Notes: a model not told the origin generated them from the letters alone. A DNA stretch of 8,686 bases from an uncultured Actinomyces sp. (GCA_915069725.1 CAJZFF010000056.1:1-8686), one strand, 5' to 3'. Counted from the stretch's first letter, positions 1-8,482 are shown. Translations and numbers: made by a program.

Positions 1-1809
1 GCGCCCCAGCAGCCCCAGCAGACTCCCGCCCCCACCGCCATCGCCTGGGAGTCCGTGGCCTCGGCCGCCTCCCACGCGGCCGCCATCCCCCTGTCCCAGC
101 AGACCGCCCAGGACGAGGACGAGGACGAGGAGGCCCCCGCCGGCGCGGCCGAGTTGCTCCCGCTCTCCGAGGAGCCCGAGCCCGAGGCTGATGAGCAGGT
201 CCTGCCCGATGGCGTCCCCGAGGACGGCGTGTACGTGGACGTCGATGTCGCCATCGTCATGGAGTCCACCTACCCCTACCTCAAGGGCGGGGTCTCCGCG
301 GTGGTCCACGACATCATCACCGGCAACCCGGACCTCACCTTCGGGATCATCCACATCACCTGGGACTCCCACTCGCCACTCAAGGACCTCTACGGCATGC
401 CGGACAACGTCGCCTGGGTGAAGGTCCTCTACCTGTCCATGGAGGAGCACCAGGAGGACTTCCTGCGCGCCCGCCCGCGCGACCTGCGCATGAACCGCCG
501 CCAGCGCCGCGAGCTGTCCCGGCGCATCCTGGGCGCGATGCTCTCCCTGGCTCAGGACGGCCAGACCGAGCCGCTGTGGGACATCATCAGCGAGGGCCTG
601 AGCGCCTCACGCCGCTACCCGGTCTGGGCGATCCTGGGCACGCGCGAGTTCATGGAGGCCTACCACGACATGATGCCGGACCTGGGGATGTCGATGACCG
701 ACATCTTCTGGTGCCTGCGCGACTTCTTCTCCCTGGCCTACGCGGTCCTGGCCGAGCCGGTCCCGCGCGCCCAGGTCTACCACGCCCACACCACCGGCTA
801 CGCCATGCTGCTGGGCGTCAACGCCGCCCGCGAGCACGGCACCAAGGTGCTGCTGACCGAGCACAACCTCTACGTGCGCGACACCGTCAACACCCTCCTG
901 GAACGCAGGCTGGACCTCAACATCAGGCTCACCGACTACCGCACTTTCGACGTCACCGGCCGCGAGCGCATGTGGATGGCCTGGTGGCTGGAGATGGGGC
1001 GTCTGTGCTACCCCTACGCCTACGCCTCCACCTACCTCTACCCGCGGGCCATCACCGAGGCCAATGAGCTCGGCGGCGACTCCGGACGCGCCATCGTCAT
1101 CCCCAACGGGATCGTCACCTCGGAGTTCGACGCCTCCTACGCCGCGCGCCTGGCGGCCATCGAGGAGATCAAGAAGGAGGGCGCGGACAAGCACCTGTGG
1201 AAGCTGGTGTACATCGCCCGCGTCGTGCCCATCAAGGGGCTGCTGGACATGATTGACTCGGTGCGCCTCATGGTGGACCGGGGCCTGAACATCCACCTGG
1301 ACGTGTGCGGGCCCACCGAGCACATGCCCTCCTACTTCGAGCAGTGCCTGACCCGCATCGTCGAGCAGGGCCTGGAGAGCGTCATCACCATCCGCGGCAC
1401 CGTCAAGGTCCGCGAGCTCCTGCCCGAGTTCGACCTGTTCGTCCTGCCCAGCTACAACGAGGGCCTGCCGGTCGTCTCCCTGGAGACCATGGGGGCCGGC
1501 ATCCCCACGGTGAGCACCGACGTCGGCGCCGTGCGCTCGGTCGTCGAGGACTTGATCGTCACCGACGAGGGGGAGACCTGGGATCCCTGCGGCATCATCA
1601 TCGAGCCCGGCGACCCCACCGTCATGGCGGACAAGGTCCAGGAGGTCATCTCCGACGTCGATCTCTACGAGCGTCTGAGCCTCAACGCCCGCGGCCGCGT
1701 GGAGGCGGCCTACGACCTGGTCAAGGTCAACGCCTCCTACAACACGATCTACCGTCAGGGCGGCGCCGGCGAGCAGACCGTTACCCGCACCGACCAAGGA
1801 GGAGCATGA
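1..1809 (+). CDS. pelF: PelF-like glycosyltransferase (GT4 family), 5' end cut by the window edge
   Basis: This is a predicted cytosolic, nucleotide-sugar-dependent glycosyltransferase. PelF proteins make the Pel exopolysaccharide (GalNAc/GlcNAc-type) together with inner-membrane partners. The frame is open from base 1, giving 602 residues in the window. Residues 1 to about 80 are low-complexity, rich in Pro/Gln/Ala and then acidic (three GACGAG hexamers at 112-129 encode DEDEDEE). The fold starts near residue 82 with VDVAIVMESTYPYLKGGV, the PelF-type N-terminal signature with Gly96-Gly97. HAHTTGY (261-267), TEHN (286-289) and IPNG (367-370) follow. The C-terminal Rossmann half has LVYIARVVPIKG and the retaining-GT4 E-x7-E motif (Glu487 and Glu495, in NEGLPVVSLE). 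A GTG at 55 could be a start but lacks a well-spaced ribosome binding site, so I treat the gene as continuing upstream. It overlaps the following hydrolase gene by four bases. The fold assignment is firm. The product (Pel or another polymer) is inferred; the symbol marks family resemblance only. Confidence 0.85.
   Translation, partial: APQQPQQTPAPTAIAWESVASAASHAAAIPLSQQTAQDEDEDEEAPAGAAELLPLSEEPEPEADEQVLPDGVPEDGVYVDVDVAIVMESTYPYLKGGVSAVVHDIITGNPDLTFGIIHITWDSHSPLKDLYGMPDNVAWVKVLYLSMEEHQEDFLRARPRDLRMNRRQRRELSRRILGAMLSLAQDGQTEPLWDIISEGLSASRRYPVWAILGTREFMEAYHDMMPDLGMSMTDIFWCLRDFFSLAYAVLAEPVPRAQVYHAHTTGYAMLLGVNAAREHGTKVLLTEHNLYVRDTVNTLLERRLDLNIRLTDYRTFDVTGRERMWMAWWLEMGRLCYPYAYASTYLYPRAITEANELGGDSGRAIVIPNGIVTSEFDASYAARLAAIEEIKKEGADKHLWKLVYIARVVPIKGLLDMIDSVRLMVDRGLNIHLDVCGPTEHMPSYFEQCLTRIVEQGLESVITIRGTVKVRELLPEFDLFVLPSYNEGLPVVSLETMGAGIPTVSTDVGAVRSVVEDLIVTDEGETWDPCGIIIEPGDPTVMADKVQEVISDVDLYERLSLNARGRVEAAYDLVKVNASYNTIYRQGGAGEQTVTRTDQGGA
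1796..1803 (+). promoter_or_regulatory. Ribosome binding site deciding the start of the GHL15-like gene
   Basis: AAGGAGGA lies inside the last codons of the glycosyltransferase gene, two bases before ATG 1806. The core GGAGG is only three bases from the start, shorter than usual. No other in-frame start is near. The four-base ATGA overlap with the upstream stop suggests re-initiation by terminating ribosomes helps translation. Confidence 0.7.
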
Positions 1810-2915
1810 GGAGCAGCACCGGCGGCGTCGGAGCCTGGATCCGTTACGGCAACCCGCTCGAGCCCGGGGAGCTGGACTTCGCGATCGCCCACTACCGGGC
1901 GGCCATCCTCCAGCCCTGGGAGACCGAGGCAGCAGCCCGCCTCAAGGAGGCACGACCGGACATGACGGTCCTGGCCTACCGGTGCCTGTCCTCCACGCGA
2001 GACTTCGAGCCGGACTCCATGCGCGCCTCCGGGCTGTCCTACCGCGAGGCCCGACGCCGCGGCTGGCTCGCCAGGCGTGACAACGGCGACCTGGTCGAGT
2101 GGAACACCTACCCCGGCCACTTCCAGGCCCGCGTGTGGGACCCCGACTACCGCGCCCGCTGGGTGGAGGAGGTCTGCCAGGCCACCGCTGAGACCGCCTT
2201 CGACGGCGTCATGGCGGACAACGACGTCTTCGACGACTACTACGGCCTGGACCTCCCCCTGGACGGAATCGCCGACACCGCCGCCCTGCGCGCCGAGCTG
2301 AACATCTTCGTGGACCAGGCCGGTGCCGGCCTCAACGGCGTCGGCAAGATCCTCATCCCCAACGTGGCCGAGGCCCGCCGGGAACCCGGCCGCTGGGAGC
2401 GCCACTCGGCCTGGGGTGGTGGCTTCGACGAGTGCTGGCTGGGCTGGGGGGACCATCACCTCTTCGATGAGGCCACGGCCCTGGCCCAGATTCACGAGCT
2501 GCGAGGGCCGGGCCTGTCCATCGTGCGCACGCCCGACGGCGGGGGCGGCGGCTCCATGTCCGGTGCCCGCACGTCCCCCGGCCTCTACGGGCTGGCGGCC
2601 TTCTGGGTCTTCGGGGGAGGGGAGGGCGCCTACACGGCCACCGGTCACGACGACTACTCGCGCACTCCCTGGTTCCCCGCCCTCGACGCCGACCTGGGGC
2701 GCCCGCTGGGACGGCCCCGGAGGACCTCGGGCGCCTGGGTGCGCGAGTTCGAGGGCGGAGTGGCCGCCGTCGCGCTCGGCGAGGAGGGAGGCGGCACCGT
2801 GCGTCTCCCGGCGGGCCTCAGGTCACCGGGGCCCACCGGGGACCCGGACGGTGAGGCGCTGGCTCTGGAGGTGCCCCTCAGCGCGCATCGTGGGATGATT
2901 GCCCTGCGTGCCTGA
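1806..2915 (+). CDS. Putative glycoside hydrolase, GHL15-like TIM barrel, no signal peptide
   Basis: This is a 369-residue predicted glycan-degrading enzyme; the substrate is unknown. The N-terminal part has the pattern of the hypothetical glycosyl hydrolase 15 family: AILQPWETEAAARLKEARPD (33-52), then VLAYRCLSSTRDF (55-67), alternating strands and helices as in a TIM barrel. FDGVMADNDVFDDYYG (132-147) looks like a strand-end active site, with Asp138 and Asp140 as candidate acids; GGFDECWLGW (205-214) offers Glu209. A glycine-rich loop follows (245-253). The last 60 or so residues look like the small beta domain that ends many glycoside hydrolases. The N-terminus enters the barrel almost at once, with no hydrophobic signal peptide or anchor, so the protein should be cytoplasmic unless exported another way. 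The ATGA overlap with the PelF-like gene implies one mRNA and linked function. Pel clusters elsewhere also pair PelF with a hydrolase (PelA or PelA-like), but of other families. Family call fairly sure; activity unproven. Confidence 0.7.
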   Translation: MRSSTGGVGAWIRYGNPLEPGELDFAIAHYRAAILQPWETEAAARLKEARPDMTVLAYRCLSSTRDFEPDSMRASGLSYREARRRGWLARRDNGDLVEWNTYPGHFQARVWDPDYRARWVEEVCQATAETAFDGVMADNDVFDDYYGLDLPLDGIADTAALRAELNIFVDQAGAGLNGVGKILIPNVAEARREPGRWERHSAWGGGFDECWLGWGDHHLFDEATALAQIHELRGPGLSIVRTPDGGGGGSMSGARTSPGLYGLAAFWVFGGGEGAYTATGHDDYSRTPWFPALDADLGRPLGRPRRTSGAWVREFEGGVAAVALGEEGGGTVRLPAGLRSPGPTGDPDGEALALEVPLSAHRGMIALRA

Positions 2916-2946
2916 GTCATGACCCGGTCCGGCTCGTGCGAGATCC

Positions 2947-2952
2947 GATAAT
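2947..2952 (+). promoter_or_regulatory. Isolated -10-like hexamer in the transporter's upstream region
   Basis: GATAAT matches TATAAT at five of six positions and is the only good -10 candidate in the 202-base spacer 2916-3117. I see no convincing -35 box 16-18 bases upstream. If used, it would give a leader of roughly 160 bases. The spacer also holds TTGACC (2996) and TTGACT (3005), without a matching -10. Confidence 0.25.
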
Positions 2953-2966
2953 GGGGCTAAAGACCT

Positions 2967-2980
2967 GTCAAACGTTAGTC
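2967..2980 (+). promoter_or_regulatory. AACGTT-centred imperfect palindrome, possible LacI-type operator
   Basis: The sequence TCAAACGTTAGTC has a perfect AACGTT core (2971-2976) with a central CG, as LacI-family operators often have. The outer positions match only partly. It sits about 140 bases before a sugar-transporter start. A LacI-family regulator would be a natural controller of such a gene, but none lies in the window, so this is a weak inference. Confidence 0.25.
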
Positions 2981-3117
2981 TTGTTCGGTGGATCATTGAC
3001 CTGCTTGACTTCCTGAGATCCCCGCCGTCCCGTACAGCGTTCTCTCGGGCAGGAAGCGCGGCGTCCGTCTCGGGCGGCGTCGACAGAGTTCCACAGGGCC
3101 CAGGACAAGGATGACCT

Positions 3118-4530
3118 ATGGCACAGACTTCCCAGAATAGCGCGGCGGACATCGCGCACAAGCCCATGATGAGCACTGCTCAGATCCTGCTGATGAACGT
3201 CGGATTCTTCGGCATCCAGTACTCCTTCGGCATGCAGCAGAACGCCATGTCGCCCATCTACCAGTTCCTCGGGGCTTCCGCTGACGAGATCCCCATCCTC
3301 AATCTGGCCGGACCCGTCACCGGCCTGCTCATCCAACCGCTCATCGGGGCGCTCTCGGACCGGACCTGGAGCGAGAAGTGGGGACGCCGTAAGCCCTTCT
3401 TCCTGATCGGGGCCGTCGGCTGCTCCGTGTTCCTGTTCCTCATGCCCTTCGTCACCGCCGTGTGGATGGCGGTGCTGTGCCTGTGGCTGCTGGACGCCTC
3501 GAACAACACGGCCATGGAGCCCTACCGGGCCTTCATCGGCGACCGCCTGCCCTCCAAGCAGCTCGCCAAGGGCTTCCTCGCCCAGTCCCTGTTCATCGGC
3601 GCCGGCTCGGCCCTGGCCGCCGGGACCCTCGTCGTTCTGGAGAAGACCCTGGCGGGCGCCACCGCCGCCGGCATCCCCTACTGGGTCTTCGGCGCCTTCA
3701 TGGTGGGCTCGGTGTGCTCCATCGGCTCGGTGCTCATCTCGGTGCTCTCCACCAAGGAGCTGCCGCCCACGCCGGAGGGCTTGGTCGAGCTCGAGCGCAA
3801 GAAGCGGGAGGAGGGCCCCTTCGGCTTCGTCAAGGACATCGGCGTCGCCATCGTCGAGATGCCCCGCGGCCTGAAGAAGATGGCCCTGGTCTACCTCTTC
3901 CAGTGGTACGCCATGAACGTCTTCTGGCAGTACCTGGGCCTCATGTGCGCCGTCACCTACTTCGGCGTGAACCTGTCCGACCCGGGGTACGCCAAGACCG
4001 AGGCCTTCAACAACGCCTCCGGCTTCGCCACCGGGCTCATGGTCGTCTACTACGTCTCCTGCACGGTCGTCGCCCTCTTCCTGGCGCGACTGGCCAACCG
4101 CATCGGCCCCAAGCACGTCCACACCGCGGCGCTGTGCCTCGCCGCCGTCTGCCTGGTCCTGCTCACCCGCATCGGCAGCCCCGGCCACACCGCGGTCCTC
4201 TACCTGCCCATGATCGGCATTGGTGTGGCCTGGGCTTCTATTACGGGCGTACCCTACATCATGGCCATTGAGATGATCCGCAAGGAGCGCCGAGGCGTCT
4301 ACATGGGCGTTATCAATATGATGATCGTCATCCCCCAGTTCATCCAGACCCTCACCTTCGGTCCCATTTACAAGCACCTGCTCGGCGATCACCCGGTCAA
4401 CGCCATGCTCTTCGTCGCAGTCTTCCTCGTCATCGCCGGTCTGCTCATCGAGTGGATCGACACCGTCAAGGACGCGGACCCGCGGGTGCGCGCCGCCGCC
4501 GTGTCCGCCACTGAGACTGCCGTGGCCTGA
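3118..4530 (+). CDS. MFS sugar transporter, SLC45/GPH-like symporter
   Basis: This is a 470-residue inner-membrane protein with about 12 hydrophobic segments, predicted to import a disaccharide or other alpha-glucoside with a cation. Diagnostic stretches are FGIQYSFGMQQNAMSPIYQF (31-50); the loop 2-3 motif SDRTWSEKWGRRKPF (80-94), the MFS signature in the form used by sucrose/maltose symporters; and LLDASNNTAMEPYRAFIGD (124-142), matching the conserved charged helix of the SLC45/sucrose-symporter group. The second half has GVPYIMAIEMI and GVYMGVINMMIVIPQF, the equivalent repeat in this family. A long charged cytosolic loop (about residues 213-250) separates the two six-helix halves. The start at ATG 3118 has AAGGA (3107-3111) six bases upstream. 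The universal stress protein gene follows 28 bases after the stop, so they probably share a transcript. Substrate cannot be read from sequence; sucrose or maltose-type sugars are a family-level guess. Confidence 0.82.
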   Translation: MAQTSQNSAADIAHKPMMSTAQILLMNVGFFGIQYSFGMQQNAMSPIYQFLGASADEIPILNLAGPVTGLLIQPLIGALSDRTWSEKWGRRKPFFLIGAVGCSVFLFLMPFVTAVWMAVLCLWLLDASNNTAMEPYRAFIGDRLPSKQLAKGFLAQSLFIGAGSALAAGTLVVLEKTLAGATAAGIPYWVFGAFMVGSVCSIGSVLISVLSTKELPPTPEGLVELERKKREEGPFGFVKDIGVAIVEMPRGLKKMALVYLFQWYAMNVFWQYLGLMCAVTYFGVNLSDPGYAKTEAFNNASGFATGLMVVYYVSCTVVALFLARLANRIGPKHVHTAALCLAAVCLVLLTRIGSPGHTAVLYLPMIGIGVAWASITGVPYIMAIEMIRKERRGVYMGVINMMIVIPQFIQTLTFGPIYKHLLGDHPVNAMLFVAVFLVIAGLLIEWIDTVKDADPRVRAAAVSATETAVA

Positions 4531-4543
4531 CCGGGTGCCCCAC

Positions 4544-4550
4544 GAAAGGA
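4544..4550 (+). promoter_or_regulatory. Ribosome binding site placing the stress-protein start at GTG 4559
   Basis: GAAAGGA ends eight bases before GTG 4559, a normal spacing. Its last A also begins an in-frame ATG at 4550, but a start there would overlap the binding site. An upstream in-frame GTG at 4535 lacks a suitable site. Starting at 4559 also puts the first beta strand (YTTIVAGV) at residue 3, as in other family members. Confidence 0.65.
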
Positions 4551-4558
4551 TGTCATCC

Positions 4559-5005
4559 GTGACCTATACCACCATTGTCGCCGGAGTCGGCGATGTCGAG
4601 GCGAACACCCACGTCATCGATCGCGCCTGCGAGATGGCTCGCCTGTGCGACGCCGCTCTTCTCCTCGTCGCCGGCTTCGACCCCGTCTCGGCGCGGGACA
4701 AGGCTCGCATCAACGAGTTTGCCCCCGTCGCCGATGTGCGGGTCGGGCTCACCGAGGACCAGGCCTACGCCGTCGTCGAGAAGGCGCGTGATCTCGCCGT
4801 TGAGCGCGGCGTCGCCCTCGCCCAGGGCGTCGTCGTCGAGGGCACGGCGGTCGATGCCGTCACCCTCGTCACCTTGGAGACCGAGGCGGACCTCGTCATC
4901 GTCGGATCCAAAGGCGTCGATTCGCTGTTCGGCCGCATCTTCGGAGCCGTCTCCGTCCAGGTGCTCCGCAAGTCGAAGTGCGACGTCCTCGTCGTCGTTC
5001 CCTAG
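4559..5005 (+). CDS. Universal stress protein (UspA family), single domain
   Basis: This 148-residue cytosolic protein has the alpha/beta Usp fold. It begins VTYTTIVAGVGDVEAN, where relatives have a GxDGS-like ATP contact; the Asp-Gly-Ser form is not kept here. Near the C-terminus, GSKG (116-119), nine residues, then Gly129-Ala130 and VS reproduce the ATP-binding motif G-2x-G-9x-G-(S/T), except that the usual Ser/Thr is Ala130. Nucleotide binding is therefore plausible but may be weakened. The protein ends with the standard strand CDVLVVVP. Such proteins usually dimerise and modulate stress survival or the activity of partner proteins, often transporters encoded beside them. Here the gene follows the sugar transporter by 28 bases and precedes a terminator-like hairpin, so it is likely the last gene of that two-gene unit. 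Family call is firm; role is inferred from context. Confidence 0.88.
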   Translation: MTYTTIVAGVGDVEANTHVIDRACEMARLCDAALLLVAGFDPVSARDKARINEFAPVADVRVGLTEDQAYAVVEKARDLAVERGVALAQGVVVEGTAVDAVTLVTLETEADLVIVGSKGVDSLFGRIFGAVSVQVLRKSKCDVLVVVP

Positions 5006-5055
5006 TCGCCGGATAGACGTCGGACGCACGCGTCGGATCCTGCGCGATCGGACCG

Positions 5056-5107
5056 GCGGCGGATGCCCGCCACGCGGAAGTGTGGAGGGTATCCGCCGCT
5101 ATGTTTT
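5056..5107 (+). terminator. Intrinsic-terminator-like hairpin after the transporter/stress-protein unit
   Basis: The arms GCGGCGGATGCCC (5056-5068) and GGGTATCCGCCGC (5087-5099) pair over 13 bp with one G-T wobble. After a one-by-one mismatch, a further six pairs (5070-5075 with 5080-5085) close on GGAA, a GNRA-type tetraloop. TATGTTTT follows (5100-5107), a short T-rich tail. It lies 50 bases after the stress-protein stop. The tail coincides with the left flank of the MITE-like element. Confidence 0.65.
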
Positions 5108-5109
5108 GA
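5102..5109 (+). repeat. Left copy of 8-bp putative target-site duplication
   Basis: TGTTTTGA directly abuts the left end of the inverted-repeat element. Its partner at 5357-5364 (CGTTTTGA) matches at seven of eight positions, and the match continues by one G on both sides. An 8-bp duplication is what ISL3-family transposition leaves. Confidence 0.5.
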
Positions 5110-5174
5110 GGTTCTTCGTGTGTGAGGGCGTGGTCGGGGTGAGCGGGTGCCGGTGGTTCGGCGTCTCGGGGTCC

Positions 5175-5217
5175 TGCGCGGTCGTACCTTAGAGGGGCTC
5201 TAAGGTACGACCGCGCG
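5175..5217. repeat. Perfect 19-bp hairpin inside the MITE-like element
   Basis: GCGCGGTCGTACCTTAGAG (5176-5194) and its exact complement at 5198-5216 form a 19-bp stem around the three-base loop GGG; a T-G wobble (5175/5217) extends it. GGTTTTAC follows on the + strand, so it could also act as a weak terminator. Nineteen uninterrupted pairs in non-coding DNA are unlikely by chance. Confidence 0.8.
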
Positions 5218-5305
5218 GTTTTACGTACGACCGCGTGCGCTGGGGGTACGACCACGCGGTTTTACGTACGACCGGGTGGGATCGCGTACGACCACGTACC
5301 CCGAG
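5205..5305 (+). repeat. Five-copy direct array of GTACGACC with 20-21-base period
   Basis: GTACGACC starts at 5205, 5225, 5246, 5266 and 5286, spacings of 20, 21, 20 and 20 bases, about two helix turns. An inverted copy, GGTCGTAC, is at 5180. Copies one and three share the full unit GTACGACCRCGCGGTTTTAC with one difference, and the match runs on into the next unit, so a larger 41-base unit seems to have been duplicated (5205-5237 against 5246-5278). The regular spacing on one face of the helix suggests protein binding sites, for example for a transposase or regulator. This is not a CRISPR array: units are directly abutting with no unique spacers. Confidence 0.75.
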
Positions 5306-5356
5306 ACCCCGACGAGGAAAGCCCCGCACAACCCCATCCCCACGACACGAAGAACC

Positions 5357-5364
5357 CGTTTTGA
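5357..5364 (+). repeat. Right copy of 8-bp putative target-site duplication
   Basis: CGTTTTGA immediately follows the right inverted repeat and matches TGTTTTGA at 5102-5109 except at the first base. Confidence 0.5.
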
Positions 5365-5408
5365 GCAGTTGTCGTAACTCCTGTGATACGTGGGGCCGGG
5401 CTGGGCGC

Positions 5409-5534
5409 ATGGTGGCGCTGCGTCTGCCCGGGTGGCCCCGCGCCCCGACCCGCTCCGGGACGCCCGACGGTGAGTCCCTGTCCACCCGCATCACCCTGCC
5501 GGGACACACCGGCCTGTTGGCGCTGCGCCATTAA
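5409..5534 (+). pseudogene. Probable C-terminal remnant of a GHL15-like glycoside hydrolase
   Basis: Bases 5409-5534 encode a 41-residue stretch ending in TAA, beginning MVALRLPGW and ending ITLPGHTGLLALRH. It resembles the last 40 residues of the hydrolase encoded at 1806-2915 by eye: RLP near the start, a shared PDGE in the middle, and LP.H.G..ALR against LS.H.G..ALR at the end. That is the last part of a C-terminal beta domain. No ribosome binding site is convincing before the ATG, and the frame upstream does not resemble the hydrolase, so the rest of the gene has been lost. The MITE-like element ends about 50 bases upstream. The similarity is short, and glycoside-hydrolase tails often end in LPxHxG-like patterns, so the exact parent family is uncertain. 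It could instead be a chance open frame in GC-rich DNA. Confidence 0.4.
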
Positions 5535-5589
5535 GCCCTAGGGCCGGCCGGCGCAGCCCTGTTCGCGGCTGGATGAGTCACCTGCAACA

Positions 5590-5605
5590 TGGGACCGAAG
5601 TCACA
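5590..5605 (+). promoter_or_regulatory. CRP/GlxR-like palindrome upstream of ppdK
   Basis: TGGGA-N6-TCACA (5590-5594 and 5601-5605) differs at one position from the CRP-family consensus TGTGA-N6-TCACA, used in actinobacteria by GlxR-type regulators. It directly abuts the weak -10 candidate TAGAGT (5606-5611) and lies about 70 bases before the ppdK start. Control of a PEP/pyruvate enzyme by such a regulator would make sense, but the site is imperfect. Confidence 0.35.
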
Positions 5606-5611
5606 TAGAGT
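5606..5611 (+). promoter_or_regulatory. Weak -10 candidate for ppdK
   Basis: TAGAGT matches TATAAT at four of six positions. No good -35 lies 16-18 bases upstream; the CRP-like site fills that space. It would give a leader of about 55 bases. Confidence 0.25.
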
Positions 5612-5673
5612 GCTTCGCGTGCGCCTGCGCGTGCACGGAGTCCCTAGTTCCACAAGAACCGAAAGAGGCAAGG

Positions 5674-8379
<2,706 letters not shown>

Positions 8380-8408
8380 ACGCGAGCCGCTCCTGAGAAG
8401 CCGAGCAA

Positions 8409-8452
8409 CGGAGCCGGTCGGTTCCTCCCGGGGAGTGAGTCGGCCGGCTCCG
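8409..8452. terminator. Hairpin between convergent genes, possible bidirectional terminator
   Basis: CGGAGCCGG (8409-8417) pairs with CCGGCTCCG (8444-8452) over nine bp, and the stem continues inward for seven more pairs including three G-T wobbles (8418-8424 with 8437-8443). CTCC and GGAG inside the loop can pair again. It lies 30 bases after the ppdK stop and 30 bases beyond the stop of the minus-strand gene. No clean T-run follows on either side, so efficiency is uncertain. Confidence 0.55.
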
Positions 8453-8482
8453 CCATGTCTTCCGCCTCGTCCGCGTCCGGTC

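Larger units (their letters stand above)
5110..5356. mobile_element. MITE-like non-coding element with 12-bp terminal inverted repeats
   Basis: The left end GGTTCTTCGTGT (5110-5121) is exactly the reverse complement of the right end ACACGAAGAACC (5345-5356). Further in, TCGGCGTCTCGGGGT (5158-5172) pairs with ACCCCGAGACCCCGA (5298-5312) at 14 of 15 positions, and GGTCGTAC (5180-5187) mirrors GTACGACC (5286-5293). The two arms are thus imperfect inverted copies over about 70-80 bases. No plausible gene is inside the 247 bases. An 8-bp direct repeat (seven of eight) flanks it. From memory, ends beginning GGNTCTT and 8-bp duplications are typical of ISL3-family insertion sequences, including actinobacterial ones, so a non-autonomous ISL3 derivative is the best guess. 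The repeats are seen directly; mobility and family are inferred. Confidence 0.6.

Noticed and set aside
55..57. GTG 55 as the true start of the PelF-like gene
   Set aside because: The same low-complexity frame is open to the left edge, and GGGAG before it is only about three bases away. It cannot be excluded, but a partial gene is more likely.
2933..2942. CTCGTGCGAG palindrome as terminator of the hydrolase gene
   Set aside because: Only four base pairs with a two-base loop and no T-run; too weak.
3023..3079. Long-range stem (3023-3032 with 3071-3079) as a riboswitch or attenuator before the transporter
   Set aside because: Nine pairs with a bulge across a 38-base loop and an alternative CGGG partner; no recognised riboswitch core, likely chance in GC-rich DNA.
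4535..4537. GTG 4535 or ATG 4550 as the start of the stress protein
   Set aside because: Neither has a properly spaced ribosome binding site; ATG 4550 overlaps the site that serves GTG 4559.
5205..5305. CRISPR array
   Set aside because: The repeats abut at a 20-21-base period with no unique spacers of constant length, and no cas gene is nearby.
5235..5408. The + strand frame upstream of the hydrolase remnant as a 99-residue gene
   Set aside because: Most of it lies in the repeat element, its N-terminal part is compositionally random, and no ribosome binding site is visible.
5535..5552. Overlapping palindromes GCCCTAGGGC and GCCGGCCGGC as an operator or terminator
   Set aside because: Self-complementary but short, with no T-run and no known regulator motif; GC-rich palindromes of ten bases are common in such DNA.
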